Shown one piece after another: positions 1-14,600 of a stretch of DNA of 64,000 nt (the stretch's first letter is position 1; every line of letters begins with the position of its first letter). Under the pieces are notes generated by a model that saw nothing but the letters and a program-made list of their open reading frames with translations, did no database searches and was not told the DNA's origin. Origin of the DNA: Hyperoodon ampullatus (lineage: Eukaryota > Chordata > Mammalia > Artiodactyla > Ziphiidae); the NCBI GenBank assembly GCA_949752795.1, contig CATKHW010000366.1, forward strand, positions 124,001-188,000. Reading direction: 5' to 3'. A program made the translations under genes and the position numbers.

Positions 1-1
1 T

Positions 2-1740
2 GATTCCCTTACGGAGACATATGAATACATAGGTTTTAAGATTCTTACTAGTCAGATATATTCCTCTGCGGGAAATATGGGGTTTTGAGTCCCTTTCACT
101 GAGGAAGGTGTAGGTCTTGTCTATTCCGTAGTTGGTTTTTGGAACGGTACCTGTGCTTATATCAAACTCTGGTTTTATGCATCACCCCACCTCTCCTTCC
201 CCCTTAAGCAGGCATAAGAGTGTTTTCTAAATGTGAGACACTGTTCTCTTTCCTAACTCAGTTCAAGTGTAGCCATGTTTACAGGATCTTCATAAGTGAT
301 ATCTTATGATAAGTTTCTTTTTCTGTGTGACTTATTTCACTTAGAATCATCGTACCTGAATCCACCCATTTTGCTGCTACTGGTCTTATGACATTGATTT
401 CATGGCTGAGGGATATTCCATCGTACGTAAGTACCACAATTTTTTGAACCATTTTTATATTTCCTGGGATATTTAAGGTGTACCCAAGTTGAGGTCTTTG
501 TAAGCAGTGCAGCCCTAAATTTTGGGGTGGCTCTGTCTTATTGATTTTCGGTTTACCCATGGTATATTCCCTAGACTGGAAGTGCCCTTGCCTCTGTATC
601 TCTGTTCTTTACTTGTTTTAGGGAACACAATGTACTCCTCCAGAGAGTCAGTTGGCAATTTACATCCTGCCCATCAGCATAACAAGGCTCCCTGTTCTCC
701 AGGGCCTGTCTTGTCTTTCTGGTTTTTACACATTTTGTGGATGTCCCTTTTGACGGGTGGGAAGTGATACTTCTTTGTAGTGCAGATTTGCATTGCCCGC
801 TTGCTTGCTTGGCCAAAAAGGGCGTATGCGTTTTCTCCTGAATATATTCAGGAGAAAATGCATACGCCCTTTTTGGCCAAGTGCATCATTGTCGATGTTG
901 TGCGCCTCTTCCTGTGCTTTAAAACCGATGCCAACGTACCTCTTGATATCTGTTTTTTCTTATTCTGCCTCGCTTTCAAGTCCGGTTCTTTGTCCTCCCT
1001 CAAAAGATTTTTGAACGATAGTTGTCCTTTATTACTCGGCCAGTTTGTGAATTGCTGTGCCCCTGAGCTCCATTTTTCAACTCGTTTTATGTTAGGTGAC
1101 TGAAAGTCCAAAATTTTGGCTCAGAACCTATACTGGTTCCTGGTGGGTGGCTGAACTTTGGTTAATTCTTCTTCCTGCCTGGAAATTAGAGTGACATGTG
1201 CCCGTCCAAATGCCTAACAGCTACTCTCTCATTGGTTCTCCCTCTTCCCTTTCATCCTCTGCCAAATTGCAAACCTGTGCGAACCAGGAGGTTAAATGGG
1301 CTGTCTCTCCAAGTTGGGAGATTAATAGTAAAGCATATGGAAAGTCAAACCGAAGCAACAGGAGAGGGACTATTCGTTGAGTTTTAGAAACTTTTCGTAT
1401 TCACAGTGTGTCCGTTCTCTAGGTTTCCCGTACATGTCATAGCTGTAGAAATATTCCCTTCAACCTGGAGAGTTGGGACCCATGGAATGGGTGCCATGCA
1501 TTATCGCTTTAAAGGGTCTGCATTTGCTCACCCAATCTCACCAATCGTCTCAGTCCAAAGTGTCCAGCCGTAGGCCACATCCAGCTGTCATTGTACATAT
1601 GGTCATTCCAGGTTTCATCGGAGACCCTGAAGGAATTGTAATGAATTTCCCAGTTTTTTTTTATTTGTTTTTGAAATTCCTTTTTATACTGGTTTTGAGC
1701 TGATTCTCGCTGCCATGTTTATTCCAGTCTAGACACACTT
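2..1740 (+). repeat. Satellite monomer M1
   Basis: Complete 1739 bp monomer. The central palindrome lies at 808-881 with one mismatch, a T for C in the right arm (agaaaaTgcat). The L1-derived antisense frame at 279-560 (minus) is still open. The antisense L1 poly(A) relic is the T-rich tract near 1651-1680. Confidence 0.88.
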
Positions 1741-3479
1741 GATTCCCTTACGGAGACATTTCAATACATAGGTTTTAAGATTCTTACTAGTCAGATATAT
1801 TCCTGTGCAGGAAATAAGGGGTTTTGAGACCCTTTCACTGAAGAAAGTGTAGGTCTTGTCTATTCCATAGTTGGTTTTTGGAACGGTACCTGTGCTTATA
1901 TCAAACTCTGGTTTTATGCATCACCCCACCTCTCCTTCCCCCTTAAGCAGGCATAAGAGTGTTTTCTAAAGGTGAGACTCTGTTCTCTTTCCTAACTCAG
2001 TTCAAGTGTAGCCATGTTTACAGGATCTTCATGAGTGATATCTTATGATAAGTGTCTTTTTCTGTGTGACTTATTTCACTTAGAATCATCGTACCTGAAT
2101 CCACCCATTTTGCTGCTACTGGTCTTATGACATTGATTTCATGGTTGAGGGATATTCCATCGTACGTAAGTACCACAATTTTTTGAACCATTTTTATATT
2201 TCCTGGGATATTTAAGGTGTACCCAAGTTGAGGTCCTTGTAAGCAGTGCAGCCCTAAATTTTGGGGTGGCTGTGTCTTATTGATTTTTAGTTTTCCCAAG
2301 GTATATTCCCTAGACTGGAAGTGCCCTTGGCTCTGTAGCTCTGTTGTTTACTTGTTTTAGGGAACAAAATGCACTCCTCCAGAGAGGCAGTTGGCAATTT
2401 ACATCCCGCCCATCAGCATAAAAAGGCTCCCTGTTCTCCAGGGCCTGTCTTGCCTTTCTGGTTTTTACACATTTTGTGGATGTCCCTTTTGACCGGTGGG
2501 AAGTGTTACTTCTTTTTAGTGCAGATTTGCATTGCCCGCTTGCTTGCTTGGCCAAAAAGGGCGTATGCGTTTTCTCCTGAATATATTCAGGAGAAAACGC
2601 ATATGCCCTTTTTGGCCAAGTGCATCATTGTCGAAATTGTGCCCTTCTTCCAGTGCTTTAAAGGCGATTCCAACGTACCTCTTGAAATCTGTTTCCTGCT
2701 ATTCTGCCTCGATTTCAAGTCTGCCTCGTTGCCTTCCCTCAACAGATTTTTGGACGATAGTTGTCCTTTATTACTCGGCCAGTTTGTGAATTGCTGTGCC
2801 CCTGAGCTCCGTTTATCAACTCGTTTTTGGTGAGCTGACCGCAAGTCCAAAATTTTGGTTCAGGACCTATGCTGGTTCCCGGTGGGGGGCTGAGACTTTG
2901 GTTAATTCTTCTTCCTGCCAGGAAATTACAGTGATATGTGCCCGTCCAAATGCCTAACAGCTACTCTCTCATTGGTTCTCCCTCTTCCCTTTCATCCTCT
3001 GCCAAATTGGCAACCTGTGCGAACCAGGAGGTTAAAGGGGCTGTCTCTCCAAGTTGGGAGGTTGATAGTAACGCAGATGGAAAGTCAAACCAGAGCACCA
3101 GGAGAGGGACTATTCGTTGAGTTTTAGAAACCTTTCGTATTCACAGTGTGTCCGTTCTCTAGGTTTCCCGTACATGTTATAGCTGTAGTAATATTCCCTT
3201 CAACCTGGAGAGTTCGGACCCATGGAATGGGTGCCATGCATTATTGCTTTAAATGGTCTGCATTTGCTCACCCAATCTCACCAATCCTCTCAGTCCCAAG
3301 TGTCCACACTTATGCCACATCCAGCTGTCGTTGTAGATAGGGTCATTCCCGGTTTCATCAGAGTCACTGAAGGAATTGTAAAGAATTTCCCAGTTTTTTT
3401 GTTTTGTTTTTGAAATTCCTTTTTATAGTGGGTTTGAGCTGATTCTCCCTTCCATGTTTATGCCAGCCTAGGCACACTT
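1741..3479 (+). repeat. Satellite monomer M2
   Basis: Complete 1739 bp monomer. Palindrome at 2547-2620 with one mismatch (catATGccc in the right arm), a variant also seen in the monomers starting at 34871 and 60861. The L1 ORF2-derived minus frame at 2018-2299 is open. Confidence 0.88.
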
Positions 3480-5245
3480 GATTCCCTTACAGAGACATAT
3501 CAATACATAGGTTTTAAGATTCTTACTAGTCAGATATATTCCTCTGCAGGAAATATGGGGTTTTGAGTCCCGTTCACAGAGGAAGTAGTAGGTCTTGTCT
3601 ATTCTGTATTTGGATTATGGAACCGTACCTGTGCTAATATCAAACTCTGGTTTTATTCATCACCCCACCTCTGCTTTCCCCTTAAGCATGCATAAGAGTG
3701 TTTTCTATATATGAGACTCTGTTCCCTTTCCTAATTCATTCCATGTGTAGCCATGTTTATACACCCTTCATAAGTGATATCTTATGATAAGTTTATTTTT
3801 CTGTGTGATTTTTTCAGTTAGAATCATGGTACATGAATCCCATCATTATGCTGCTACTGGCCTTATGACATTGACTTCATGGCTGAGGGATATTCCATCA
3901 TACGTATGTAACACAATTTCTTTACCATTTTTGTCTTTCCTGGGTTATTTAAGGTGTCCCGAAGTCGAGGTTCTTGTAAGCAGTGCTGCCCTATATTTTG
4001 GGTTGGCTGTGTCTTATTGATTTTCAATTTTCCCAAGGTATATTCCCATGACTGGAAGTGCCTTAGGTTGTGAAGCTCTGTTGAGTAATTCTTTTAGGGA
4101 ACACAATGCACTCCTCCAGAGTGACTGTTGGCAATCTACATCCCACCCATCAGCATAACAAGGCTCCCTGTTCTCCAGAGCCCCTCTTGCCTTTCTGGTT
4201 TTTACACATTTTACGGATATCCCTTTTGACTGGTGGGAAGTGATACTTCTTTGTAGTGCAGATTTGCATTGTGCGGTTGCTTGGTTGGCCAAAATGGGTG
4301 TATGCGTTTTCTCCTGAATATATTCAGGAGAAAACGCATGCGCCCTTTATGGACAATTCCATAATTGTCGAAGTTGTGATGCTTTTCCTGTGTTTAAAGG
4401 CGATTCCAATGTACTTCTGGAAATCTGTTTCGTGCAAATCTCCCTCATTTTCAAGTCCGCCTCATGGCTTCTCCTCAACAGATTTTTGGAAGAGAGTAGT
4501 CCTCTATAACTCTGCAAGTTAGTGAATTGCTGTGCCCCTGAGCTCCATTTTTCAACTTGTGTTTTTGTGAGCTGACCGCAAACCCACAATTTTGCTTCAG
4601 GACCTATACTAGTTATGGGTGTCAGGACCTATACTAGTTATGGGTGTGGGGCAGGCTCAGAGTTTGGTTAATTCTTCTTCATGACGGGAAATTAGACTGA
4701 CATGTGGCCGTCCAAATGCCTACAGCTACTCTCTCATTGGTTCTCCCTCTTCCCTTATATCCTCTGCACAATGTGCCAACTGTGCGAACCAGGAGGTTAT
4801 AGGGGCTGACTCTCCAAGTTGGGAGATTGATATTAAAGCAGTTGGAATGTCAAGCTGGAGCACATGGAGAGAAAAAAATTAGTAGAGTTTTAGAAACCTT
4901 TCACCATCAGAGGGTGTCCATTCTCTAGGTTTCCCATACATGTTATAACTGTAGTGATATTCCCTTCTACCTGGAGAGTTGGGAACCATGGAATCAGTGG
5001 CAGGCATTATTGCTTTAAAGCGTCTGCATTTTCACACCCAATCTCACCAATCCTCTCAGTCCCAAGTGAACAGCCTTATGCCACATCCAGCTGTTGTTGT
5101 AGATAGGGTCATTCCAAGTTTCATCAGAACCCCTGAAGGTATTGTGTAAGAATTTCACTGTTTCTTTGTTTTGTTTTGAAATTCCTTTTTATAGTGGGTT
5201 TGAGCTGATTCTCACTGCCGTGTTTATGTCATTCTAGACACACTT
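3480..5245 (+). repeat. Satellite monomer M3 (diverged, 1766 bp)
   Basis: More diverged monomer. Its extra length is explained by a direct 25 bp duplication at 4597-4621 and 4622-4646 in the spacer half. The palindrome at 4284-4357 carries several mismatches in both arms but keeps the AATATATT centre. It resembles the monomer at 20958-22007 more than its left neighbours. Confidence 0.85.
4597..4646 (+). repeat. 25 bp tandem duplication inside monomer M3
   Basis: Two adjacent identical copies of a 25 bp stretch beginning TCAGGACCTATACTAG. Other monomers have a single copy here, except the one at 20958-22007, which has a degenerate doubling at the same place (about 21376-21420). Confidence 0.9.
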
Positions 5246-5550
5246 GGTTCCCTTATGGAGACATATCAATACATAGGTTTTAAGATCCTTACTAGTCAGA
5301 TATATTTCTCTGTGGGGAATAGGGGTGTTGAGTCCCATTCACTGAGGAAGGAGTCGGGCTTGTCTCTTCTGTATTTGGATTATGGAACGGTACCTGTGTT
5401 AATATCAAACTCTGGTTTTGTGTGTCTCCCCACCTCTCCTTCCCCCTTAAGCAAGCATAAGAGTGTTTTCTAAATCTGAGACTCTGTTCTCTTTCCTAAT
5501 TCAGTTCATATGTAGCCAGGTTTACAGTCCCTTCATAAGTGATATCTTAT
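5246..5550 (+). repeat. Satellite monomer M4, left part, interrupted by the minisatellite
   Basis: The monomer starts at 5246 (GGTTCCCTTATGG) and follows the satellite through GTGATATCTTAT, ending at 5550. The next bases belong to the minisatellite. In M1 the equivalent break is at 307; the monomer resumes at about 20725 at the position equivalent to 709, so about 400 bp were lost or replaced. Confidence 0.88.
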
Positions 5551-8500
5551 ATCAGAATGCACCATGGCCCTTGTCATAATAATGCTCCATGACCCCTGTC
5601 ATCAAAATGCTCCATTCCCTGGTTATCACAATGCTCCATGTCCCTTGTCATAACAATTCTCCACGTACTTGTCATCACAATGCTACATGACACTTCTCAT
5701 CACAAAGTTACATGCTCGTTTCATCACAATTCTCCATGCACTTGTCATTGCAATGTTCCATGACCCCTGTCATAGCAAGCTCCAAGTGTTTGTCATCACA
5801 ATGCTTCACGACTTTATCATCAAAATTCTCAATGGCACTTTTCATCACAATGTTCCGTACCCTTGTCATCACAATGCTCCATTCCCTTGTCATCACAATG
5901 CTCCATGACCCCTGTCATCACAATGCTCCCTGACACCTGTCATCACAATGCTTCATGCCCCTTGTCATTACAGTGCTCCATGATGCTCATCATCACAATT
6001 ACCCAAGGTCTTCTTATCACAATGCTCCACGGTTTTGCCATCACAATGCTCCATGCCCTGGTCATCTCAAAGCTCAATGTCCCTTGTCCTCACAATTCTC
6101 CACGTCCTTGTCATCACAATGCTCCATGGCACTTCTCATCACAATGTTATATGCTCTTGTCATAACAATACTCCATGCACTTGTCATCGCAATGCTCCAT
6201 GACCCCTGTCATAGGAAGCTCCATGCGCTTGTCATCACAATGTTTCACGACATGGACATTAAAATTATCAATGGCCCTTGTCATCTCAATGCTCCATGCG
6301 CTTATCATCACAATGCTCCTTTACCTTTGTCACAACAATCCTCCATGACACTTGGCATCACAATGCTCCGTGCTATTGTCATCACAATGGAACATGACAT
6401 ATGTCATCACAATGCTCCCTGACACCTGTCTTCACAATACTCCATGACCTTGTCATCACAATGCTCCATGCCCTTGTCATCACAATGTGCCATGCCCACT
6501 GTCATCAAAATAATCCATGAAACTTGTCAGACCAAAGCTCCATGCCACCTTTCATCACAATGCTCCATGAACCCTGTCATCACAATGCACCATGCCCATC
6601 ATCATAATGCTTCATGCTCTTGTCATCACAATGAAATCAAAATGTTCCATGACCTCTGTCATCACAATGCTCCAAACCCTTGTGATCACAATGTTCCATA
6701 ACACTTGTCATCACAATACCCCATGACGCTACTCATCACAATTATCCATGGACTTCTCATCACAATGCCCCATGACATTTGTCATCACAATGTGCAATAC
6801 ACATGTCATCACAATGCTCCCTGACTCTTGCCATCAGTATGCTCCCTGAACCCTTTCATGACAAGGCTCCATGCCTTTTTCATCACAATGATCCATGCCA
6901 TTTTCATCACAATGCTCCAAGACCCCTGTAATCAAAATGCTCCATGCCCTTGTCATCACAAAGTTCCATGATGCATGTCATCAGAATGCTCCATGGCCTT
7001 CTCATCACAATGCTCCATGCCCTTGTCATCACAATGCTCCAAGACCCCTGTAATCACAATGGTCCATGCCCCTTTTCATCAGAATGCTCCATGAGACTTG
7101 TCATCACAAGGCTCCATGGTCTTCTCATCACAATGCTCCAGGACATTGTCATCAAAATGCCCCATTCCCTTATCATCACAATGCTCCATGACCCCTGTCA
7201 TCACAATACTCCATGAACATTTTCAGCCCAATGCTCCATGACCTTCTCATCACAATGCTCCATGACCAATATCATCACAATTCTCCATGACCATAGTCAT
7301 CACAACGCTCAATATCACCTGACAACACAATGATCCGGGACTCTTGTCATCACAGTGCTCCATTCCCTAGTCATCACAATGCTCCATGACCCTTGTCATC
7401 ACAATACTCCATGAACATTTTCAGCCCAATGCTCCATGACACTTGTCATCACAATGATGCATGCCCTTGTCATCCCAATGCTCCATGACCCCTGTAATCA
7501 CAATGCTCCGTGACGCTTGTCATCACAGTGATCCATGACACCTGTCATCACAATGCTCCATGCCTTTGTCAGCAAAATGCTACATGACCTTGTCATTACA
7601 ATGTTCTATGCACTTGTCATCACAATACTCCATTACCATTGCCATCACAATCCTCCATGAACCTTGGGATCACATTGCTCCATGCCCTTGTCATCACAAT
7701 GCTCCATGCTCCTTGAAATCAAAATGATCCATGACCTCTGTCATCACAATGCTCCAAACCCTTGTGATCACAATGTTCCATAACACTTGTCATCACAATG
7801 CTCCATGATGCCTGTCATCACAATACTCCATGCCCTTTTCATCACAATGCTCCATGACCTTTGTCATCACAATTCTCGATGCACTTGTCATCACAATGCT
7901 CCCTGACACTTGTCGTCAGAATGCTCCTTGAACCCTGTCACAAAAAGGCTCCATGCCTTTTTCATCAAAATGCACCATGCCGTTTTCATCACAATGCTCC
8001 ATGCCATTGTCATCAAAATACTCCACAAGCTTGTCATCAGAATGCTCCATGTCCCTTGTCATCACAATTTTCCATGCACTTGTCAGCACAATGCTCCCTG
8101 ACCCTTGTCATCACAATGCTCCAAGCCATTGTCATCACAATGCTCCATTACCTTTGTCATCAGAATCCTCCATGACACTTGGCATCACAATGCTCCATGG
8201 CATTGTCATCACAATGGGCCATTACATATGTCATCACAATGCTCCCTGACACCTGTCTTCACAATAATGAATGACCTGGTCATCACAATGCTCCATGCCC
8301 TTGTCATCACAATACGCCATTCCAACTGTCATCGCAATAAGCCATGAAACTTATTAGACCAATGCTCCATGCCCTTGTCATCACAATGCCCCAAGCCCTT
8401 GTTATCACAATGCTCCATGACCCCTGTCATGACAATGCTCCGTGACTCCAGTCATCACAAGGCTTCATGACCTTTGTCATCACAGTGGTCCATGCCCTTG

Positions 8501-11500
8501 TCATCAACAGTCTCTGTGACCATTTTAACCACAATGCTTCATGAACTTTTCATCACAATGCTCTTTGACCTTTGTCATCACAATGCTCTATGCCTTTCTC
8601 AGCACAATGCTCCATGACCATTGTCATCACAATGCTCCATGCGCTTGTCAGCACAATGCTCCATGACCCATGTCATCACAATGCACCATGCACTTGCCGT
8701 CACAGTGCTCCACAAACTTGTCATCACAATGCTCCATAAACCTTGTCATCACAATGCTCCATGCACTTCAAATCAAAATGCTCTCTCACCACTGATATCA
8801 CAATGTTACATCACTATTCATCACAATACTCCCTCAACCCTGTCATCACAATGTTCCATGACTCCTGTCATCACAATGCTACATGCACTTATCATCACAA
8901 TGTTCGATGATCCCTGACATCACAATGTTCCATAACCCCTGTCATCAAAATGCTCCATGACCCCTGACATCACAATGTTACATAACGCCTCTCATCAAAA
9001 TGTTCCATGACCCTTTTCATCAAATTGGTCCATGACAATGTCATCACAATGCTCCCTGCCCTTCTCATCACAATGCACCACGCCCTTGTCATCAAAATGC
9101 TCCATGACCTTTGTCATCACAAAGCTCCATGACCCTTGGCATCACAATGCTCCATGCCATTGTCATCACAATACTCCATGAAACCTCTCATCACATTGTT
9201 CCATGCAATTGTCATCAAAAAGCTCCATGGTGCTTGTCATCACACTGCTCGATGCCCTTCTCATCACAATGCTCCATGCCCTTGTCATTACAATCCTCCA
9301 TGACCCATGGATCACTGTGTTCCGTGCCCTTGTCATCACAATGCTTCATGCCCACTCTCATCACAATAATCCATGAAACTTTTCAGACAAATGTTCCATG
9401 CCCTTGTCATCACAATGCTCCATTACCCCGTCATAACAATGCTCCATGAACACTGCCATCACAACGTTCCACGGGCTTGTCATCACAAGGCTCCATGACC
9501 CTTGTCATCACAATGCTCCAAGACACCTGTAATCACAGTGCTACATGCCCTTGTCATCACAGAGCTCCATGATGCATGTCATCAGAATGCTCCATGCCCT
9601 TGCCATCACAATGCTCCATTACCCCTGTGATAACAATGCTCCATGATCCCTGCCATCACGATGTTCCATGGCCTTGTCATCACAAGGCTCCATGACCCTT
9701 CTCATCACAATGCTCCAAGACCCCTGTAATCACAATGCTCCATGTCCCTTTTTATCTCAATGATCCATGAACCCTGTCATCACAATGCACCATGACCATC
9801 ATCATAATGCTTCAGGCTATTGTCATCACAATGAAATCAAAATGCTCCATGACCTCTGTCATAACACTGCTCCAAACCCTTGTGATCACCATATTCCATA
9901 ACACTTGTCATCACAATGCCCCATGATGCTCGTCATCACAATTATCTATGGTCTTCTCTTCACAATGCTCCATGACCTTTGTCATCACAATGCTCAACAC
10001 ACTTGTCATCAAAATGCTCCCTGACACTTGTTCTCTGTATGCTCCTTGAACCCTGTCATGACAAGGCTCCATGCCTTTTTCATCACAATGATCAATGCCT
10101 TTTTCATCACAATGCTCCAAGACGCCTGTAATTACAATGCTCCATGCCCTTGTCATCACAAAGCTCAATGACGCATGTCATCAGACTGCTCCTTGGCCTT
10201 CTCATCACAATGCTCCATGCCCTTGTCATCACAATTTTCCAAGACACTCTAATCAAAATGCTCCATGCCCCTTTTCATCAGTATGCTCCATGAGACTTGT
10301 CTCACAAGGCTCCATGGTTTTCTCATCACAATGCTCCAGCACCTTGTCATCACAATGCTTCACGACCTTGTCATGAAAATTTTCAATGGCCCTTGTCATC
10401 ATAATGCTCCAAGCCCTAGTCATCACAATGCTCCATTATATTTGTCATCACAATCCTCCATTACATTTGGCATCACAATGCTCCATGCCATTGTCATCGC
10501 AATGGACCATGACATATGTCATCACAATGCTCCCTGACACCTGTCTTCACAATACTCCATGACCTTCTCATCACAATGCCCCATGCCCTTGTCATCACAA
10601 TGCCCCATGCCCACTGTCATCACAATAATCTATTAAACTTGTCAGACCAATGCTCCATGCCCCTGTCATCACAATGCTCCATGCCCTTGTCATCACAATG
10701 CTCCATGACCCTTGTCATCACAATGCTCTGTGACTCCAGTCATCACAATGCTTCATAACATTTGTCATCACAGTGGTCCATGCCCACATCATCACAAGGC
10801 TCTGTGACCTTTGTAACCACAATACTCCATGAACTTTTCATCACAATGCTCCGTGACCCTTGTCATCACAATGCTCCATGCCTTTGTCAGAACAATGCTC
10901 CATGACCCTTGTCATCACAATGTGCCACGTAATTTTCATCACAACGGTCCACAACCTTGTCATCGTAATGCTCCATAAACCTTGTAATCACAATGCTCCA
11001 TGCACTTCTCATCAAAATGCTCTCTCAACAGAGATATCACAATGTTCCATCACTAGTCATCACAATACTCCCTCACCCCTGTAATCACAATGTTGCATGA
11101 CCCCTGTCATCACAATGCTACATCCCCTTATCATCACAATGTTCCATGACCCCTGACATCACAATGTTCCATAACCCCTGTCATCAAAATGCTCCATGAC
11201 CCTTTTCATCCCGAAGCTCCATGACCCCTGACATCACAATGTTCTATAACCCCTGTCATCAAAATGTTCCATTACACTTTTCATCAAATTGCTGCATGAC
11301 CCTGTCATCAAAATGCTCCCTGCCCTTCTCATCACAATGCACCACGCCCTTGACATCAAAATGCTCCATGACTTTTGTCATCACAAAGCTCCATAACCCT
11401 TGGAATCACAATGTTCCATGAACCGTCTCATCACATTGTTCCATGCCCTTGTCATCACAAAGCTCCATGACGCTTGTCAAAACAATGTTTGATGCCCTTC

Positions 11501-13434
11501 TCATCACAATGCTCCATGCCCTTGTCATTAAAATCCTCCATGACCCATGGATCACAGTGTTCCGTGACCTTGTCATCACAATGCTCCATGCCCACTCTCA
11601 TCACAATAATCCATGAAACTTTTCAGACCAATGCTCCATGCCCTTCTCATCACAATGCTCCATTACCCCTGTCATAACAATGCTCCATGACCCCTGCCAT
11701 CACAATGTTCCACACCATTGTCATCACAAGGCTCCATGACCCTTGTCATCACAATGCTCCAAGACCCCTGTAATCACAATGCTCCATGCCCTTGTCATCA
11801 CAAAGCTCAATGACACATGTCATCAGAATGCTCCATGGCCTTCTCATCACAATGCTCCTTGCCCTTGTCATCACAATGCTCCAAGACCCCTGTAATCACA
11901 ATGCTCCATGCCCCTTTTCATCTCAATGCTCCATGAACGCTGTCATCACAATGCACCATGCCCATCACCATAATGCTTCAGGCTATTGTCATCACAATGA
12001 AATCAAAATGCTCCATGACCTGTGTCATCACAATGCTCCAAACCCTTGTGATCACAATGTTCCATAAAACTTATCATCACAACACCCCATGACGCTCATC
12101 ATCAAAATTATCCATGGTCTTCTCATCACAATGCTCCATGAACTTTGTCATCACAATGCTCATTACACTTGTCATCACAATGCTCCGTGACACTTGTCGT
12201 CAGTATGCTCCTTGAACCCTGTCATGACAAGGCTCCATGCCTTTTTCATAACAATGATCCATGCCATTTTCATCACAATACTCCATGCCCTTGTCAGCAC
12301 AAAGCTCCATGACGCATGTCATCAGAATGCTCCATGGCCTTCTCATCACAATACTCCATGCCCTTGTCATCACAATGCTCCAAGACCCCTGTAATCACAA
12401 TGCTCCATGCCCCTTTTCATCAGAATGTTCCATGAGAATTGTCATCACAAGGCTCCATGGACTTCCCATCACAATGCTCCAGGACCTTGTCATCACAGTG
12501 CTCAATTCCCTTCTCATTACAATGCTCCATGACCCGTGTCATCACTATACTCCATGAACATTTTCAGCCCAATGCTTCATGACCTTCTCATCACAATGCT
12601 CCATGACCCATATCATCACAATCCTCCATGACCACTGTCATCACAACACTCCATGACCCCTGACAACACAATGTTCCGGGACTCTTGTCATCACAATGCT
12701 CCATTCCCTTGTCATCACAATGCTCCATGAACATTTTCAGCCCAATGCTCCATGACACTTGTCATCACAATGATCCATGCCCTTGTCATCCCAATGCTCC
12801 ATGACCCCTGTAATCACAATGCTCCGTGACGCTTATCATCACAGTGCTCCATGGCCCTTATCATCACAATTCTCCATGCCTGTGTCATCAAAATCCTACA
12901 TGACCTTGTCATCACAATGCTCCATGAGCTTGTCATCACAATACTCCATTACCATTTTCATCACAATCCTCCATGAACCTTGGGATCACATTGCTCCATG
13001 CCCTTGTCATCACAATGCTCCATGCTCCTTGAAATCAAAATGGTCCATGACCTCTGTCATCACAATGCTCCAACCCCTTGTGATCACAATGTTCCATAAC
13101 ACTTGAAATCACAACACTCCATGATGACTGTCATGACAATACTCCATGCACTTGTCGTCACAATGCTCCATGACCTTTGTCATCACAATTCTCAATACAC
13201 TTGTCATCACAATGCTCCCTGACACTTGTCATCAGAATACTCCTTGAACACTGTCATGAAAAGGCTCCATGCCTTTTTCATAAGAATGCTCCATGCCCTT
13301 TTCATCACAACACTCCATGTCATTGTCATCACAATACTCCACAAGCTTGTCATCAGAATGCTCCCTGATCATTGTCTTCAGAATGCTCCATGAACCCTGT
13401 CATCACAATGCTCCATACCCCTTGTCATTACAGT

Positions 13435-14430
13435 GTTCCATGACGCTCGTCATCACAATTATCCATGGACTTCTCATCACAATGCTCCATGACCTTTGTA
13501 ATCACAATTCTCAATACACTTGTCATCACAATGCTCCCTGATACTTGTCATCAGTTTGCTCATTGAAACCTGTCGTGACAAGTCTCCATGCCTTTTTCAT
13601 CACAATGATCCATGCCCTTTTCATCACAATGCTCCATGCCATTGTCATCACAATACTCCACAAGCTTGTCATCAGAATGCTCCGTGACACTTTTCATCTC
13701 AATGATCCATGACCCCTGTCATCACAATGCTCCATGACACCTGTCATCACAATGCTCCATGCCCCTTGTCATTACAGTGCTCCATGATGTTCGTCATCAC
13801 AATTATCCATGGTCTTCTCATCACAGTGCTCCACGGCCTTGCCATCACAATGCTCCATGCCCTGGTCATCACAATGCTCCATGTCCCGAGTCATCACAAT
13901 GCTCCATGACCCTGTCATCACAATGCTCCATACCGCTTGTCATTACAGTGCTCCATGACACTCGTAATCACAATTGTCCATGGTCTTCTCATCACAATGC
14001 TCCACGCCCTTGTCATCAAAATGCTCCATGACCCTTGTCATCACAATGCTCCATGACCACTGTCATAACAATGCTCCATGACCCCTGTCATCACAAGGCT
14101 CCATACCACTTGTCATTACAGTGCTCCATGACGCTCCTCATCACAATTATCCATGGTCTTCTCATCACAATGCTCCACGGTCTTGCCATCACAGTGCTCC
14201 ATGCCTTGGGCATCACAATGCTCCATGTCCCCGGTCATCACAATGCTCCATGACCACTGTCATCACAATGCTCTATACCCCTTGTCATTACAGTGCTCCA
14301 TGACACTCGTCATCACAATTATCCATGATCTTCTCATCACAGTGCTCCACGATCTTGACATCACAAGGCTCCATGCCCTGGTCATCACAATGCTCCATGT
14401 CCCCAGTCATCACAATGCTCCATGACCCCT
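13435..14430 (+). repeat. Large internal duplication, copy 1
   Basis: This stretch recurs 3120 bp downstream with near identity; frames such as that at 14035-14253 recur at 17155-17373 with the same translation. It includes most of the 172 bp higher-order block. Confidence 0.88.
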
Positions 14431-14600
14431 GTCATCACAATGCTCCATACCCCTTGTCATTACAGTGCTCCATGACGCTCGTCATCACAATTATCCATGG
14501 TCTTCTCATCACAATGCTCCACGGTCTTGCCATCACAATGCTCCATGCCCTGGTCATCACAATGCTCCATGTCCCCTGTCATAACAATTCTCCACGTTCT
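13630..14600 (+). repeat. 172 bp higher-order repeat in the minisatellite
   Basis: Seven basic units form a higher-order unit of 171-173 bp. The marker AATTATCCATGGTCTTCTC (or its GTCC and GATC variants) recurs at 13801, 13972, 14145, 14317 and 14489. Each period also contains the marker CATTACAGTGCTCCATGA. Confidence 0.9.

Larger units (their letters stand above)
1..5550. repeat. Left satellite array (1.74 kb monomers, L1-derived)
   Basis: Tandem monomers in one orientation begin at 2, 1741, 3480 and 5246, giving lengths of 1739, 1739 and 1766 bp and a fourth monomer cut at about 5550. The phase used here starts at the motif GATTCCCTTACGGAGACA. The first two closely match the large array on the right side of the window; the third is clearly more diverged. 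The length and the cetacean SINE nearby suggest the common cetacean satellite, which is known family knowledge from memory rather than a search result. Confidence 0.9.
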
